Assembly: GCF_001439845.1 (NCBI RefSeq)
Contig: NZ_JYLO01000001.1
Coordinates: 558,001-622,000, forward strand
Source: Pseudomonas lactis
Lineage (GTDB): Bacteria; Pseudomonadota; Gammaproteobacteria; Pseudomonadales; Pseudomonadaceae
Direction: 5' to 3'
DNA: 64,000 bases
Both the position numbers and the translations under genes were made by a program. The notes under the pieces are model-generated. The model was not told the DNA's origin and made no database searches. It worked only from the letters and a program-made list of their open reading frames with translations. Position 1 is the first letter of the stretch; every line of letters begins with the position of its first letter. Positions 39,226-49,447 of the stretch are shown here, piece by piece.

Positions 39226-40235
39226 GCGGCCACCCCTTCTCCATCCCCTGTTCCCAGGCTCTTGTCGCGTCCGGCGAAGAACTCACGAACGGTGGCGACC
39301 TGTGCCTGCGTTTCATCCAAACGATTGAACTGAGCGCGGAATTCCTTGGCGCCCGGCAAGGTGGCGAGATACCAGCCGACATGCTTGCGAGCAATGCGTA
39401 CTCCCATCACGTCCCCATAGAAGGCGTGCAGGGCGGCCAGATGCTCTAGCAGAATACGTTCCACCTCGACCAACTCTGGTGCCGGCAAGACTTCACCGGT
39501 ACGCAGGAAATGCTCGATTTCACGAAAAATCCACGGCCGCCCCTGGGCGGCCCGGCCAATCAACAAGCCATCGGCGCCGGTCGCGTGCAGCACGCGCCGG
39601 GCTTTCTCGGCACTGTCGATGTCGCCATTGGCAAAGACCGGCATCGACACGGCCTGCTTGATCGCGGCAATGGTGTCGTACTCGGCTTCACCGGTATAAA
39701 GGTCGGCACGGGTGCGGCCATGCACCGCCAGCGCTGCAATACCTGCCTGTTCAGCGATCTTCGCCACTGTCAGGCCATTCTTGTTGTCCCGGTCCCAACC
39801 GGTCCGAATCTTCAGGGTCACCGGCACATCCACTGCGCCGACAACGGCCTGCAGGATCTCGGCGACCAATTGCTCATCTTTCAACAGTGCGGAACCGGCG
39901 GCCTTGTTGCAGACCTTTTTGGCCGGGCAGCCCATGTTGATATCGATGATCTGTGCACCCAGCTCCACATTGGCCCGGGCTGCATCCGCCAGCATCTGCG
40001 CATCGCCACCGGCGATCTGCACCGAGCGTGGCTCGGGATCACCTTCGTGGATCATGCGCATCCGCGACTTGCGGGTGTTCCACAAACTCATGTCGCTGGT
40101 AACCATTTCAGAGACTACTAGACCCGCGCCCAAACGCTTGCACAGCTGACGAAAGGGCTGGTCGGTGACACCCGCCATCGGGGCGAGGATCAAGCCGTTT
40201 TGCAATGTGTATGGGCCGATGCGTACCGCCGACAT
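39222..40235 (-). CDS. dusB: tRNA-dihydrouridine synthase B
   Basis: A 337-residue FMN enzyme that reduces uridine in the tRNA D-loop. [20 protein letters not shown], the catalytic Cys in [10 protein letters not shown] and [16 protein letters not shown] are family motifs. It is first in the dusB-fis operon. The 185-nt gap upstream shows an AT-rich stretch near 40320-40345 suitable for a promoter, not assigned firmly. Confidence 0.97.
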   Translation of the reverse strand: MSAVRIGPYTLQNGLILAPMAGVTDQPFRQLCKRLGAGLVVSEMVTSDMSLWNTRKSRMRMIHEGDPEPRSVQIAGGDAQMLADAARANVELGAQIIDINMGCPAKKVCNKAAGSALLKDEQLVAEILQAVVGAVDVPVTLKIRTGWDRDNKNGLTVAKIAEQAGIAALAVHGRTRADLYTGEAEYDTIAAIKQAVSMPVFANGDIDSAEKARRVLHATGADGLLIGRAAQGRPWIFREIEHFLRTGEVLPAPELVEVERILLEHLAALHAFYGDVMGVRIARKHVGWYLATLPGAKEFRAQFNRLDETQAQVATVREFFAGRDKSLGTGDGEGVAA

Positions 40236-40420
40236 AGGACTTCCCTGTTGTGGGGCCGGATCATTAGAGTTCGAAAAAGGGTTGGCATGATACCCGCTCT
40301 CGATGACGGGTTAAAGGCTGAATTGGATAAAATCTGAACAGTTACTTCTTTATCGCCATCGGTTTGGTCGACGGCGGCCAAGTCAATAATCCGCCGTCAA
40401 ACCTCGGTGGGCACGCCGTT

Positions 40421-41671
40421 TCACTCGGGCGAATGGAAGCTCAGGCTGTAATTCACGGCTTTGTTGCCGGGGTCCAGGATGTCCAGGGAGATGTGGATCG
40501 GCGTCTGCGAGGGCATTTCGCTGACGCCGGCCAACTCGCCGCTCAGGTATTCGGCGGGCTTGAAGCGACGACTGGCAATCAGGCCGCCGTTCAGGTCCGC
40601 AAAGCGTAGCTCCAGCAGCGGGAAGGGCTGGGAGAAGGTCGCGCGGTTATAGAGGATGGCATCCACCACCAGCGCCCCGGCGAACTCGGGATGGCTGCGC
40701 ACCACCAGGTTGCTGCTCTTGATATGGGTAATGTCGACCCGCGATGGCACGGTGCATCCCAGTTTCGGGCACAGCGCCTGGAACCACGGGCGGTAGGCAT
40801 CCTGGCGGGCCAGGTCGTCGAATTGGTAGGCGATGTACTGGCCGGCCAGGCCTGCGGCAGCGAGCACTACCAGCACTATCCAGACCAGGCGGCGGCCCCA
40901 GCCTGACGGGCGCTTCTGTGCATACAGGTGCAGAGGGTCGTCTTCCAGGTCCTGGAGCAGCTCGTCGTGTGCGCCGGCCTCCGTTCTTGCGCGCTTGCGT
41001 CGCGCGAACGCGCGGTCTTCGGGTTCCGGCTCGTCGAGGGTGGGGGTCAGCGGCGGGTCGAGGTCGTCATCCACGGCGGTGGCGTGCAGAGCCGGTTCGT
41101 CATCGAGGTCGTCGGTGTGGGCCGACATGGACGGTTCGGTGCGCTGTTTGGACGCAGGAGCCTTGGCCGGCTCGGGCTCTTCTTCAGGTGCCTGGGTGCG
41201 CTCTTCGGGTGGCTCACTGAACAGGCTGGCCGCCCATTTTTCTTCCTCGGCCTTGACCGTATCGCGGCTGGCGCTGAAGGACTCTTCCTTTTGCCGACGG
41301 TCGGCACCTGGCTGGCGACGTTCTGCGCCCACGGCCTGGGTGTGCTGGATCTCGCGACGTTCCAGCCTGGCCAGTTCCTTGTCCAGGTTATCCAGGTCCA
41401 GCTCTTCGGCCGTCCACTGCTTCTGGCTGATGGCCCGCGGTGGCTCGGGAGGCGTTTCGACAGTCGGCTCGGTGGCCGGCTCGGCGGTGGTCGGCACTTC
41501 AGGCTCCGGCGCAGACGCCTGGGCCCGTTGCTCCAGCAACTGGCGAGCGGCGTTGAACACTTGCAGGCACGAGCCGCAACGCACCACGCCGCGGGCCACG
41601 CTCAATTGAGCGTGGTTGACGCGAAAGCGCGATTGGCAATGTGGGCACTGGGTGACGAAACTGTCGGTCAT
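40421..41671 (-). CDS. Zinc-ribbon / DUF3426 membrane protein
   Basis: A 416-residue protein with an N-terminal MJ0042-type zinc ribbon (CPHCQSRF...CGSC, residues about 9-32), a long acidic, Pro/Glu-rich disordered region (about 50-240), one membrane segment (about 255-277, LVWIVLVVLAAAGLAGQYIA) and a DUF3426 domain to the end. ATG 41671 gives the usual MTDSFVTQCPHC. The place between prmA and dusB equals PA4851 in PAO1. Function is unknown; the single span suggests a link between a cytoplasmic zinc finger and the periplasm. Confidence 0.88.
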   Translation of the reverse strand: MTDSFVTQCPHCQSRFRVNHAQLSVARGVVRCGSCLQVFNAARQLLEQRAQASAPEPEVPTTAEPATEPTVETPPEPPRAISQKQWTAEELDLDNLDKELARLERREIQHTQAVGAERRQPGADRRQKEESFSASRDTVKAEEEKWAASLFSEPPEERTQAPEEEPEPAKAPASKQRTEPSMSAHTDDLDDEPALHATAVDDDLDPPLTPTLDEPEPEDRAFARRKRARTEAGAHDELLQDLEDDPLHLYAQKRPSGWGRRLVWIVLVVLAAAGLAGQYIAYQFDDLARQDAYRPWFQALCPKLGCTVPSRVDITHIKSSNLVVRSHPEFAGALVVDAILYNRATFSQPFPLLELRFADLNGGLIASRRFKPAEYLSGELAGVSEMPSQTPIHISLDILDPGNKAVNYSLSFHSPE

Positions 41672-41701
41672 GCGGCCATCCGATTCAGGCAAGCGCTCAT
41701 T

Positions 41702-42580
41702 CTAGCGCCGACGACCGCTGATGCGTACCCAGCCATCACGGTTGGCGATCGGGTCCAGCTCGAAGTTCTTGGCGTAGGCCGCCGCCACGTCTTCACCTTG
41801 CTCGGCCAGGATGCCCGACAGCGCCAGGCGCCCGCCCGGCTTGACCAGGCTCGACAGTTGCGGCGCCAGCGACACCAGTGGCCCGGCGAGAATATTGGCC
41901 ACCAGTACGTCGGCCTGAACCTGGGGCAGGTCTTCAGGCAGGTAGAGTGGGAATTTGCCTTCGGCAATGTTATTGCGCCCGGCGTTATCGCGGGAGGCTT
42001 CCAGGGCCTGCACGTCGATATCGGTGCCCACGGCCTCCTTGGCGCCCAGCAGCAGGGCGGCGATTGCCAAAATCCCCGAGCCGCAGCCGAAGTCCAAAAC
42101 GTTGCTGTCGGTCAGGTCCTGGCCGTCCAGCCATTCCAGGCACAAGGCGGTGGTCGGGTGGGTGCCGGTGCCGAACGCCAGGCCCGGGTCCAGCAGCAGG
42201 TTGACGGCGTCTGGCTCTGGAGCGGCGTGCCAGCTTGGCACGATCCACAGGCGCTGGCCGAAACGCATGGGCTGGAAGTTATCCATCCAGCTGCGTTCCC
42301 AGTCCTGGTCTTCGATGACTTCGCTGTGATGCTCGGGCAGCGGGCCGCCGGTGAGCAGTTCCATATGGGCCAGCACGGCGGCGGCGTCGGTGCCGTCTTC
42401 GAACAGGGCCAGCAAGTGGGTGTGGGACCACAGCGGCGTGGTATTGAGTTCCGGTTCGAAGATCGGCTGGTCTTCGGCGTCCATGAAGGTCACCGACACG
42501 GCGCCCACTTCGAGGAACGCGTCTTCGTAGGTTTCGGCTTGTTCTGGGCTGATGGCGAGACGGACTTGCAGCCAAGGCAT
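41702..42580 (-). CDS. prmA: Ribosomal protein L11 methyltransferase
   Basis: A 292-residue SAM methylase modifying L11. MPWLQVRL at the start, [14 protein letters not shown] and the SAM motif [19 protein letters not shown] are characteristic. ATG 42580 was chosen by the family N-terminus; the longer frame enters a family B repeat. It reads towards the zinc-ribbon gene, 30 nt away. Confidence 0.97.
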   Translation of the reverse strand: MPWLQVRLAISPEQAETYEDAFLEVGAVSVTFMDAEDQPIFEPELNTTPLWSHTHLLALFEDGTDAAAVLAHMELLTGGPLPEHHSEVIEDQDWERSWMDNFQPMRFGQRLWIVPSWHAAPEPDAVNLLLDPGLAFGTGTHPTTALCLEWLDGQDLTDSNVLDFGCGSGILAIAALLLGAKEAVGTDIDVQALEASRDNAGRNNIAEGKFPLYLPEDLPQVQADVLVANILAGPLVSLAPQLSSLVKPGGRLALSGILAEQGEDVAAAYAKNFELDPIANRDGWVRISGRRR

Positions 42581-42674
42581 GGCGGGCACCTTTGAATAAA
42601 ATGAGTGTGCGGCGGGCTGGCCGCGAAAGCGCGCAAGTTTACGCGAGAGCAAGCCAGAAGACGACTGCGCCGAC

Positions 42675-42788
42675 GATCGTTCCCACGCTCGGCGTGGGAA
42701 TGCCGCCTCGGACGCTCCGCGTCCCGTTGTTAAGGCGTGGCGCGGAGCGCCACAAGAGGCGTTCCCACGCGGAGCGTGGGAACGATCA
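42675..42788. repeat. Family B palindromic element between accC and prmA
   Basis: GATCGTTCCCACGCTCGGCG at the left and GCGTGGGAACGATCA at the right; inner inverted GGACGCTCCGCGTCC and GTGGCGCGGAGCGCCAC. It fills the 267-nt gap with the accC terminator. Confidence 0.85.
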
Positions 42789-42807
42789 GGGGTCGGTGGC
42801 CCACAAA

Positions 42808-42837
42808 CAACAAAACCGCCCGAAGGCGGCTTTGTTG
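42808..42837 (-). terminator. Rho-independent terminator after accC
   Basis: CAACAAAACCGCC pairs with GGCGGCTTTGTTG (one mismatch) around a CGAA tetraloop, with TTTGTGG next on the minus strand. It ends the aroQ-accB-accC transcript 11 nt past the accC stop and is symmetrical enough to act in both directions. Confidence 0.8.
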
Positions 42838-42847
42838 GGTGGAGCAC

Positions 42848-44209
42848 TTACTGGTTGGCCAGCTTGTGTTCCAGGTAGTGAATGTTCACACCACCTTCGC
42901 AGAAGCCTTCATCACGTACCAGGTCCCGGTGCAGTGGGATGTTGGTCTTGATGCCGTCGACCACGATTTCGTCCAGGGCGTTGCGCATACGGGCCATGGC
43001 CTCGTCGCGGGTCGCGCCCCAGGTGATCAGCTTGCCGATCAGTGAGTCGTAGTTGGACGGAACCTTGTAGCCGCTGTACAGGTGCGAATCCACACGTACG
43101 CCGTTGCCGCCTGGCGCGTGGAAATGCTTGACCAGGCCAGGGCTTGGGATAAAGGTTTTCGGGTCTTCGGCGTTGATGCGGCACTCCAGGGAGTGGCCGT
43201 GCATCTTCACGTCGTCCTGGGTGAAGGACAGCACGTTGCCAGCGGCGATGCTCAGCATCTCCTTGACGATGTCGATACCGGTGACCATCTCCGATACCGG
43301 GTGCTCTACCTGCACGCGAGTGTTCATCTCGATGAAGTAGAAGCGGCCGTTCTCGTAGAGGAACTCGAAAGTACCGGCGCCACGGTAGTTGATGTCGATG
43401 CACGCCTTGACGCAGCGTGCCAGGACTTCCTGGCGGGCTTTCTCGTCCAGGCCCGGTGCCGGGGCTTCTTCCAATACCTTCTGGTGACGACGTTGCAGCG
43501 AGCAATCGCGGTCGCCCAGGTGGATGGCGTGGCCCTGGCCGTCGGACAGTACCTGGACTTCCACGTGACGTGGGTTGGTCAGGTACTTCTCCAGGTAGAC
43601 CATCGGGTTGCCGAACCAGGCGCCCGCTTCGGAGCGGGTCTGCTTGGCGGCTTCGATCAGCTCTTCTTCCTTGTGCACCACGCGCATGCCGCGACCACCA
43701 CCGCCACCGGCGGCCTTGATGATCACCGGGTAGCCGACTTCGCGACCAATGCGCAGAGCGGTTTCCTCGTCTTCAGGCAGTGGGCCGTCGGAGCCTGGAA
43801 CGGTTGGCACGCCGGCCGCGATCATGGCGTCCTTGGCCGAGACCTTGTCGCCCATCAGGCGAATGGTTTCGGCTTTGGGGCCGATGAAGGCAAACCCGGA
43901 TTTTTCCACTTGTTCGGCAAAATCGGCGTTTTCCGCGAGGAAGCCGTAGCCTGGGTGGATGCCATCAGCGCCGGTCACTTCTGCCGCGGCGATGATGTTC
44001 GAGACTTTCAGGTACGAGTTCGTGGCCAGTGGCGGGCCGATGCAAATGCTTTCGTCCGCCAGCTTCACGTGCATCAATTCGGTATCGGCCGTCGAGTAAA
44101 CAGCGACGGTCTTGATGCCCTCTTCCTTACAGGCGCGCAGGATACGCAGCGCGATCTCGCCGCGGTTAGCGATCAGGACTTTTTGCAGTTTCTTCGCAGG
44201 TTTCAACAT
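42848..44209 (-). CDS. accC: Biotin carboxylase subunit of acetyl-CoA carboxylase
   Basis: A 453-residue ATP-grasp enzyme carboxylating the biotin of Acc[21 protein letters not shown], the glycine-rich [11 protein letters not shown] loop, and [14 protein letters not shown] are diagnostic. ATG 44209 gives an N-terminus about 4 residues longer than E. coli AccC (MLKPAKKLQ); it was preferred over 44230. It follows accB within 20 nt. Confidence 0.98.
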   Translation of the reverse strand: MLKPAKKLQKVLIANRGEIALRILRACKEEGIKTVAVYSTADTELMHVKLADESICIGPPLATNSYLKVSNIIAAAEVTGADGIHPGYGFLAENADFAEQVEKSGFAFIGPKAETIRLMGDKVSAKDAMIAAGVPTVPGSDGPLPEDEETALRIGREVGYPVIIKAAGGGGGRGMRVVHKEEELIEAAKQTRSEAGAWFGNPMVYLEKYLTNPRHVEVQVLSDGQGHAIHLGDRDCSLQRRHQKVLEEAPAPGLDEKARQEVLARCVKACIDINYRGAGTFEFLYENGRFYFIEMNTRVQVEHPVSEMVTGIDIVKEMLSIAAGNVLSFTQDDVKMHGHSLECRINAEDPKTFIPSPGLVKHFHAPGGNGVRVDSHLYSGYKVPSNYDSLIGKLITWGATRDEAMARMRNALDEIVVDGIKTNIPLHRDLVRDEGFCEGGVNIHYLEHKLANQ

Positions 44210-44226
44210 CGAAGGCGCTCCGCGGT

Positions 44227-44691
44227 TCAAACGATGGTGAACAGCGGCTGGTCGTACTCAACCGGCTGACCGTTTTCTACCAGGATGGATTCAATGACGC
44301 CGGCTTTTTCCGCGGTGATGTGGTTCATCATTTTCATCGCTTCAACGATGCAGATGGTGTCGCCCACTTTCACGGTCTTGCCCACTTCAACGAAGGCTGG
44401 CGAGGTCGGTGCCGGGGTGCGGTAGAAAGTACCGACCATTGGCGACTTGACCACGAAGCCATTCAGCGCAGGCGCGGCTGGGGCGGCAGGTGCAGCGGCG
44501 GCAGCAGGCGCGGGAGCCGGAGCAGCAGCGGCTGGAGCCGGTGCTTGCATCTGTGGCGCGTAGAACTGTTGGGCCGGGGTCTTGCTGTGACGGCTGATCC
44601 GTACGGACTCTTCGCCTTCCTTGATTTCCAGCTCGTCGATACCGGATTCTTCCAGCAGTTCGATCAGTTTCTTAACTTTACGGATATCCAT
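44227..44691 (-). CDS. accB: Biotin carboxyl carrier protein
   Basis: 154 residues with an N-terminal helix region, an Ala/Pro-rich flexible linker (about 50-75) and the biotinyl domain with Lys120 in EAMKMMNH. The swinging biotin shuttles CO2 from AccC to AccA/AccD. It precedes accC by 17 nt and follows aroQ, the order found in PAO1. Confidence 0.98.
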   Translation of the reverse strand: MDIRKVKKLIELLEESGIDELEIKEGEESVRISRHSKTPAQQFYAPQMQAPAPAAAAPAPAPAAAAAPAAPAAPALNGFVVKSPMVGTFYRTPAPTSPAFVEVGKTVKVGDTICIVEAMKMMNHITAEKAGVIESILVENGQPVEYDQPLFTIV

Positions 44692-44715
44692 GAATCATCA
44701 ACTCCCAAGGGTCGG

Positions 44716-45171
44716 TCAGGGGCGTTTAGCCTGTTCTTCAATGTGTTCCAGGGCGGCCTCCAGGGCCAGTCGGTAACCGCTGGCGCCAAGGCCGCAGATC
44801 ACTCCTACCGCTACGTCGGAGAAGTAAGAGTGATGGCGGAAAGCTTCGCGTTTGTGCACGTTCGATAAATGCACTTCGATGAATGGGATGCTCACCGCCA
44901 GCAACGCGTCACGTAATGCAACGCTTGTATGCGTAAAAGCGGCGGGATTGATCAGAATAAAGTCCACGCCTTCGCCGCGCGCGGCATGGATGCGATCAAT
45001 CAATTCATACTCGGCATTGCTTTGCAGGTAGAGCAAATGGTGGCCGGCTTCACGGGCCCTTTTTTCCAGGTCGAGGTTGATCTGGTCGAGGGTCACTGCC
45101 CCGTAGACGCCCGGTTCACGGGTGCCGAGCAGGTTCAGGTTGGGTCCGTGAAGAACCAGTAAGGTCGCCAT
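44716..45171 (-). CDS. aroQ: Type II 3-dehydroquinate dehydratase
   Basis: A 151-residue dodecameric enzyme of the shikimate pathway. [17 protein letters not shown] at the start holds the catalytic Tyr, and [35 protein letters not shown] are conserved. It opens the aroQ-accB-accC operon. In PAO1 I recall dipZ (dsbD) upstream; here only repeat DNA is present in the 292-nt gap. Confidence 0.97.
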   Translation of the reverse strand: MATLLVLHGPNLNLLGTREPGVYGAVTLDQINLDLEKRAREAGHHLLYLQSNAEYELIDRIHAARGEGVDFILINPAAFTHTSVALRDALLAVSIPFIEVHLSNVHKREAFRHHSYFSDVAVGVICGLGASGYRLALEAALEHIEEQAKRP

Positions 45172-45315
45172 TGGCTGTTCCTTGTTATTGGTGTGGGTGC
45201 GTCAGAACCCGGCGACTATGCCGCAAAGCCTTTGTGACTGTCCAGTTCTATGCAGTAGCCGGCACGATTAGCGAGGATTGCGCAAAATTTGTGACTGGGA
45301 GCCGGCATTTGGTCA

Positions 45316-45453
45316 GTGTGGGAGCTGATCGTGCCCACGCTCCGCGTGGGCACGCATCCAGTGATGCTCTGCGTCACGGCTTTAAAGCGGGACGCGGAGC
45401 GTCTGGGGCGACATTCCCACGCGGAGCGTGGAAACGATCAGCCAGCTCCCACA
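45316..45453. repeat. Family B element nested in a REP palindrome
   Basis: A family B copy (45327-45440, GATCGTGCCCACGCTCC to GAAACGATCA) sits between TGTGGGAGCT on the left and GCCAGCTCCCACA on the right, the two ends of a REP unit. One element therefore seems to have entered the other. Apart from this the aroQ-chemoreceptor gap shows no gene. Confidence 0.7.
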
Positions 45454-45463
45454 TTGGAACGGG

Positions 45464-47425
45464 TCAGACGCGGAAGGCTTGCACGGCGGTAGTAAGCTGC
45501 CCGCCCAGCACCAGCAGGTGTTCGCCCTGGCTGCGACCCTGGCCAATACGCAGCAAATTATCCTCACCCAATTGATGAATCCGCTCACTGTTGTCGCGTA
45601 TCTCGCTCACGGCGCCACTCTGTTGCGCGGTCACATCGGCAATGCGTACGGCGGTATCCGAGATGGTCTGGATCGCCCCGACGATCTCATCCAGCGCGCC
45701 ATCCGCCGCCTGGGCTTGCTGGGCGGTGGCTTCGGCGTGTTCGACTTGGGCGCGCATGCCTTCTACCGACTGGTGCGCGGCGGTTTGCAGGCCGGCGATC
45801 AGGCCCTGGATTTCGGCGGTGGCGCCGGCGGTACGCTGTGCCAGGGAGCGCACCTCGTCGGCCACCACGGCGAAACCACGCCCTGCCTCACCGGCGCGGG
45901 CGGCTTCGATGGCGGCGTTGAGGGCCAGCAGGTTGGTCTGGTCGGCAATCGAGCGAATCACCGTGAGCACGCCGCCGATGGTGGCGGACTCTTGCGCGAG
46001 TTTTTCGATCATTTGCGCATTTTGCTGCACTTCACCCACCAAGGCATGCAACCCGGTGAGGCTCAGGCCGATCACGCGCTGCCCTTGCTCCACGGCTTGG
46101 CCCGCACTGCGGCTGGCTCCGGCTGCCTGGCTGGCATCCCCGGCAACTTGCTGGATGGTGGCTTCCAGCTCGCCCAGGGAATCACGGATTTGCGCGGTGT
46201 CGCCGGCCTGGCGTTCGGCGCTGTCGTGCAGGCCGCTGCTCAGTTCGGCCAGGGCGCGGCTGCTGCCCGCCACTTCTTCGGCATTGCCACGGATGGTGCC
46301 GACCAGGTCCACCAGGTAGGCGCGCAGGCGGTTAAGGGAGGCCTCGATATCGTGCAGCTCGCGGTTGGTCTTGCCTAAGTCAATCGGTTGGCTGAAGTCG
46401 CCTTCGGCCCAGGTCGACAAGGCCGGCGCCAGGTTGGTCAACACGCGCGCCAGGCGGCGTTGCAGGGTGTCGATCAGCAATGCGATCAGCAGGATCAGGC
46501 CAATCATCACACCCTGCATCACGCGTACTTCACCCTGAATCTTCGCGTGTTGCGCGCGCACCACGGGTTCGAGGCCGGCGATGGCGTGTTGCACGTTGGT
46601 GATTTTCAGATGGGTGCTGGCGGCGAGATCGGCGCGTTGCTGGATCTGTTCACGGGTGCGTTGCAGCTCGGCGGGGTAGCGGGTCAGCAGGCTGTTGAGT
46701 TCGCGCTTGAGGTCGACGCCAGTGTCCTGGGCTTCGGTTTTTTCGGTGTTTTCCAGGCCCATCAGCGCGGAAAAATCGTCGGTGTTGGATTCTGCGCTGG
46801 CCTTTATTCCCAATAAGGGCAGTTGCCCGAGCAGGTCGGCCTGGGTTCTCAGGTTGGTCACTTCGCGCTCGACATCCGCAGCCAACTCGGCGCGCCCGCT
46901 GCTGACCAGCTTGTCGCGGGCCAGAGACAGCTTGCCCAGGTGCTGTGAGGCGGCGAGCAATGGCGGCATATAGCGCGCAGCCTCCGCAGAATTGACGCCG
47001 CTGGCGTACTGGGTCAGTTGTTCCAGGTTCGCGCCCAGTTCTCGTTCGGCTTGCAGCAACAGGGCTTGCGGGTCGCCAGCCAATTTACCGGCGGCCAACA
47101 GGTCGGTCTTGCTGAAGGTCTCCAACTCCGCGAGGCTGGGCCGCAGGCTTTGCGCCAATTCGGGCGGCAGTTCGCCCAGTTGCAGCTGCAGGCTTTCCAG
47201 GCTCTGGGTGGCACTGCTCAGGCGCAGGGCATCGCCGCTGGCCAAGTAGTCCTCGATGTTACGAGCAGCCTGGTTTTGAAAGATCTGGGACAAGCCGAGG
47301 TAGCGCTCCATCAACAAGTACGGGCGCTCCAGCGCCCGTTGCGACCACCATAGTGTCGCCCCGAGGGCCAGGCACACAGCCACCAGCAGAAGGGTATTGA
47401 GATTGGTCAGCAGCTTCAGGCGCAT
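45464..47425 (-). CDS. Methyl-accepting chemotaxis protein (ctpL position)
   Basis: A 653-residue chemoreceptor. Membrane segments lie near residues 8-28 and 305-325; the periplasmic part of about 275 residues is all-helical, long enough for a helical-bundle sensor. A HAMP region follows, then the signalling hairpin with [20 protein letters not shown] at its tip. Position beside gcbA equals PAO1 ctpL (PA4844), a receptor linked to phosphate taxis; ligand here is not shown. ATG 47425 was preferred over the TTG at 47437. Confidence 0.9.
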   Translation of the reverse strand: MRLKLLTNLNTLLLVAVCLALGATLWWSQRALERPYLLMERYLGLSQIFQNQAARNIEDYLASGDALRLSSATQSLESLQLQLGELPPELAQSLRPSLAELETFSKTDLLAAGKLAGDPQALLLQAERELGANLEQLTQYASGVNSAEAARYMPPLLAASQHLGKLSLARDKLVSSGRAELAADVEREVTNLRTQADLLGQLPLLGIKASAESNTDDFSALMGLENTEKTEAQDTGVDLKRELNSLLTRYPAELQRTREQIQQRADLAASTHLKITNVQHAIAGLEPVVRAQHAKIQGEVRVMQGVMIGLILLIALLIDTLQRRLARVLTNLAPALSTWAEGDFSQPIDLGKTNRELHDIEASLNRLRAYLVDLVGTIRGNAEEVAGSSRALAELSSGLHDSAERQAGDTAQIRDSLGELEATIQQVAGDASQAAGASRSAGQAVEQGQRVIGLSLTGLHALVGEVQQNAQMIEKLAQESATIGGVLTVIRSIADQTNLLALNAAIEAARAGEAGRGFAVVADEVRSLAQRTAGATAEIQGLIAGLQTAAHQSVEGMRAQVEHAEATAQQAQAADGALDEIVGAIQTISDTAVRIADVTAQQSGAVSEIRDNSERIHQLGEDNLLRIGQGRSQGEHLLVLGGQLTTAVQAFRV

Positions 47426-47478
47426 GCGGGGTTTCAACCGACGGCAAGAGATAAGCGCCTGAATTTATTGCGTTTGTA

Positions 47479-49149
47479 TTACAGCGTTATGACCGAATCG
47501 GTGGATTCTGGTGAAAAGATGGCACTTTGCTTTGATGTGCGAGCGGCTTGCACTCGATTGCGTCCGGCGTCCTTGGCGCGGTACAGCGCTTCGTCAGCCT
47601 GGGCGGCCATCATTAAGCTGTCGGAACCGTCGCACAGCTCCACCAGGCCGGCGCTGAAGGTGCACCACAAATCCTGCGGTTGGGCGGGGTAGTGGATTTC
47701 TGCAAAGCGCCGACGAATGTCGTCCAGCACCTTGCAGGCCGATTCCAGGTCGGTGTCGGGCATCACGATGGCGAACTCTTCACCGCCGTAGCGGCCGATG
47801 TAATCGGTCTTGCGCAAACGCTGCTTGAGAAACAGTGCCAGGCTCTTGATCACCCGGTCGCCCATAGGGTGGCCGTGGCTGTCATTGACGCGCTTGAAGT
47901 GGTCGATATCGAGCATGGCAAAGCTAAGAGGCTTGTTCTCGCGGCGGGCGCGGAAGCTGCAATCTTCGAGCAGTTGCAGGATATGTGTGTGGTTGTAAAG
48001 CCCGGTCAGGCTGTCGCGCACCATCCGTGCCTTCAGGTTGCGTGCACGCGACGCACGGTTGCGCACGGTGGTGATCAGGTGACGCGGCTTGATCGGTTTG
48101 GTGAGGAAATCGTCACCGCCCTCGCTCATCGCATCCAGCTGCTTATCCAGGTCGTCTTCAGCCGACAGGTAGATGATGGGCACGCTGACGTAGCGGTCGT
48201 TGTGGCGAATCACCTTGGCCAGTTCGGTGCCGGTACAGGCAGGCATGTACATGTCGAGGATGATCAGGTCGGGCTGGAAATCCGCCAGCTCGGCCATGGC
48301 CTGGATCGGTTCGATCAAGGTGCGGGTGACAATGCCGGCACTGTTGAGCAGGCGTTCGGTGTGCAGCGCCTGGGCCCGCGAATCGTCGATGATCAGCACT
48401 TTGTACGGTTCGTACTGGGCCGCGCAGGTCAGCACTTCGATCTTTTCCAGCAGGCTTGAGGCTTCCAAGGTGCCGGTCAGAAACTCTTCGCCACCGGCGC
48501 GCACGGCGGCCAGGCGCGTCGGGGTGTCGGTTTCGTGCAGGCTGAAAAACAACAGCGGCAGCTTGTGCTCCAGGCCTTCTTGGGCTTCTGCGGCGAGCTT
48601 CAGGCCCAGCCCCGTGCCGCAGAAGTCCACGTCCATCACGATCGCCGACGGCAATCGCTCGGTCATGGCCGCGCGAAAGGCGGCGACGCTGTCCAGAGCG
48701 TGGGCGCTCATGCCAAAGAATTCGAGCTGCTTGGCCAGGCGCTCGGCGCGGTCATGGTCGGCGAGCATCACGTAGATCGGCTTGCGCATCGGCGGCAGGA
48801 AGGTTTGCTCAAGCTGATCGCCCTGGCGCAGGCCGGTGCGGGACAGGCGTTGCATCAAACGGTTGAGCTCGGTGATCAGTTGGCTGCTCAGGCGGCCACG
48901 GTTCTCATCCACTGCTTGCAGGGATTCACTGATATGCCGTGCCAGTTGCGTGTGTTCGGGCTGTTCGAAGCGTTCGGCGAAGCGCTGCAGGCGCAGGTTG
49001 GCTTCGCTGAGTTCGGAAAAGTCGGCGTTCGACCACTCGCTGCGCTGCAGGCGCTGCCAGATCTCAAGAATTTGACGTGCCTGATGAATTACCCGCTGGG
49101 CAAAGTGCTGCTTGAGACGCTCGCGGCTGGGGTCTTCTGACTCGGTCAT
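47479..49149 (-). CDS. gcbA: Diguanylate cyclase GcbA with two receiver-like domains
   Basis: A 556-residue protein. Residues 1-115 are helical; receiver 1 (about 125-240) is degenerate, receiver 2 (about 250-370) has Asp299 in LIILDMYMP; the GGDEF domain has GGEEF at 455-459 and an RxxD inhibitory site (RKTD, 446-449), so it should make and sense c-di-GMP. PAO1 PA4843 and P. fluorescens Pf0-1 GcbA have this layout and promote attachment. ATG 49149 was chosen; longer starts at 49173 and 49230 are possible. Confidence 0.9.
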   Translation of the reverse strand: MTESEDPSRERLKQHFAQRVIHQARQILEIWQRLQRSEWSNADFSELSEANLRLQRFAERFEQPEHTQLARHISESLQAVDENRGRLSSQLITELNRLMQRLSRTGLRQGDQLEQTFLPPMRKPIYVMLADHDRAERLAKQLEFFGMSAHALDSVAAFRAAMTERLPSAIVMDVDFCGTGLGLKLAAEAQEGLEHKLPLLFFSLHETDTPTRLAAVRAGGEEFLTGTLEASSLLEKIEVLTCAAQYEPYKVLIIDDSRAQALHTERLLNSAGIVTRTLIEPIQAMAELADFQPDLIILDMYMPACTGTELAKVIRHNDRYVSVPIIYLSAEDDLDKQLDAMSEGGDDFLTKPIKPRHLITTVRNRASRARNLKARMVRDSLTGLYNHTHILQLLEDCSFRARRENKPLSFAMLDIDHFKRVNDSHGHPMGDRVIKSLALFLKQRLRKTDYIGRYGGEEFAIVMPDTDLESACKVLDDIRRRFAEIHYPAQPQDLWCTFSAGLVELCDGSDSLMMAAQADEALYRAKDAGRNRVQAARTSKQSAIFSPESTDSVITL

Positions 49150-49447
49150 ATCCTGACTACTGTGAGGGTGCATGCTGAGGTCGACTGATGGCGCTATGCT
49201 AGCACCTCTTTTCTGATAGATGAGTGTCATACGTCAATTAAGTCTGCATGCCTGAGATTCAGTTATTGACCGGCTGGTCGCCCAGCGTGAAAGGTGTGCA
49301 TCCTTTATAGTCCAAGCGGCCCGGTGCGCCACTTTCGTGTAAAAGCCCCGCACCGACGGGCACGATGGGGTAGGGTTGTGGTCGGAGTGTCTGAACGCAC
49401 CCGGACAATTGACGTGCATGAACTCAAGTGATTGAAAGGATATCGCC

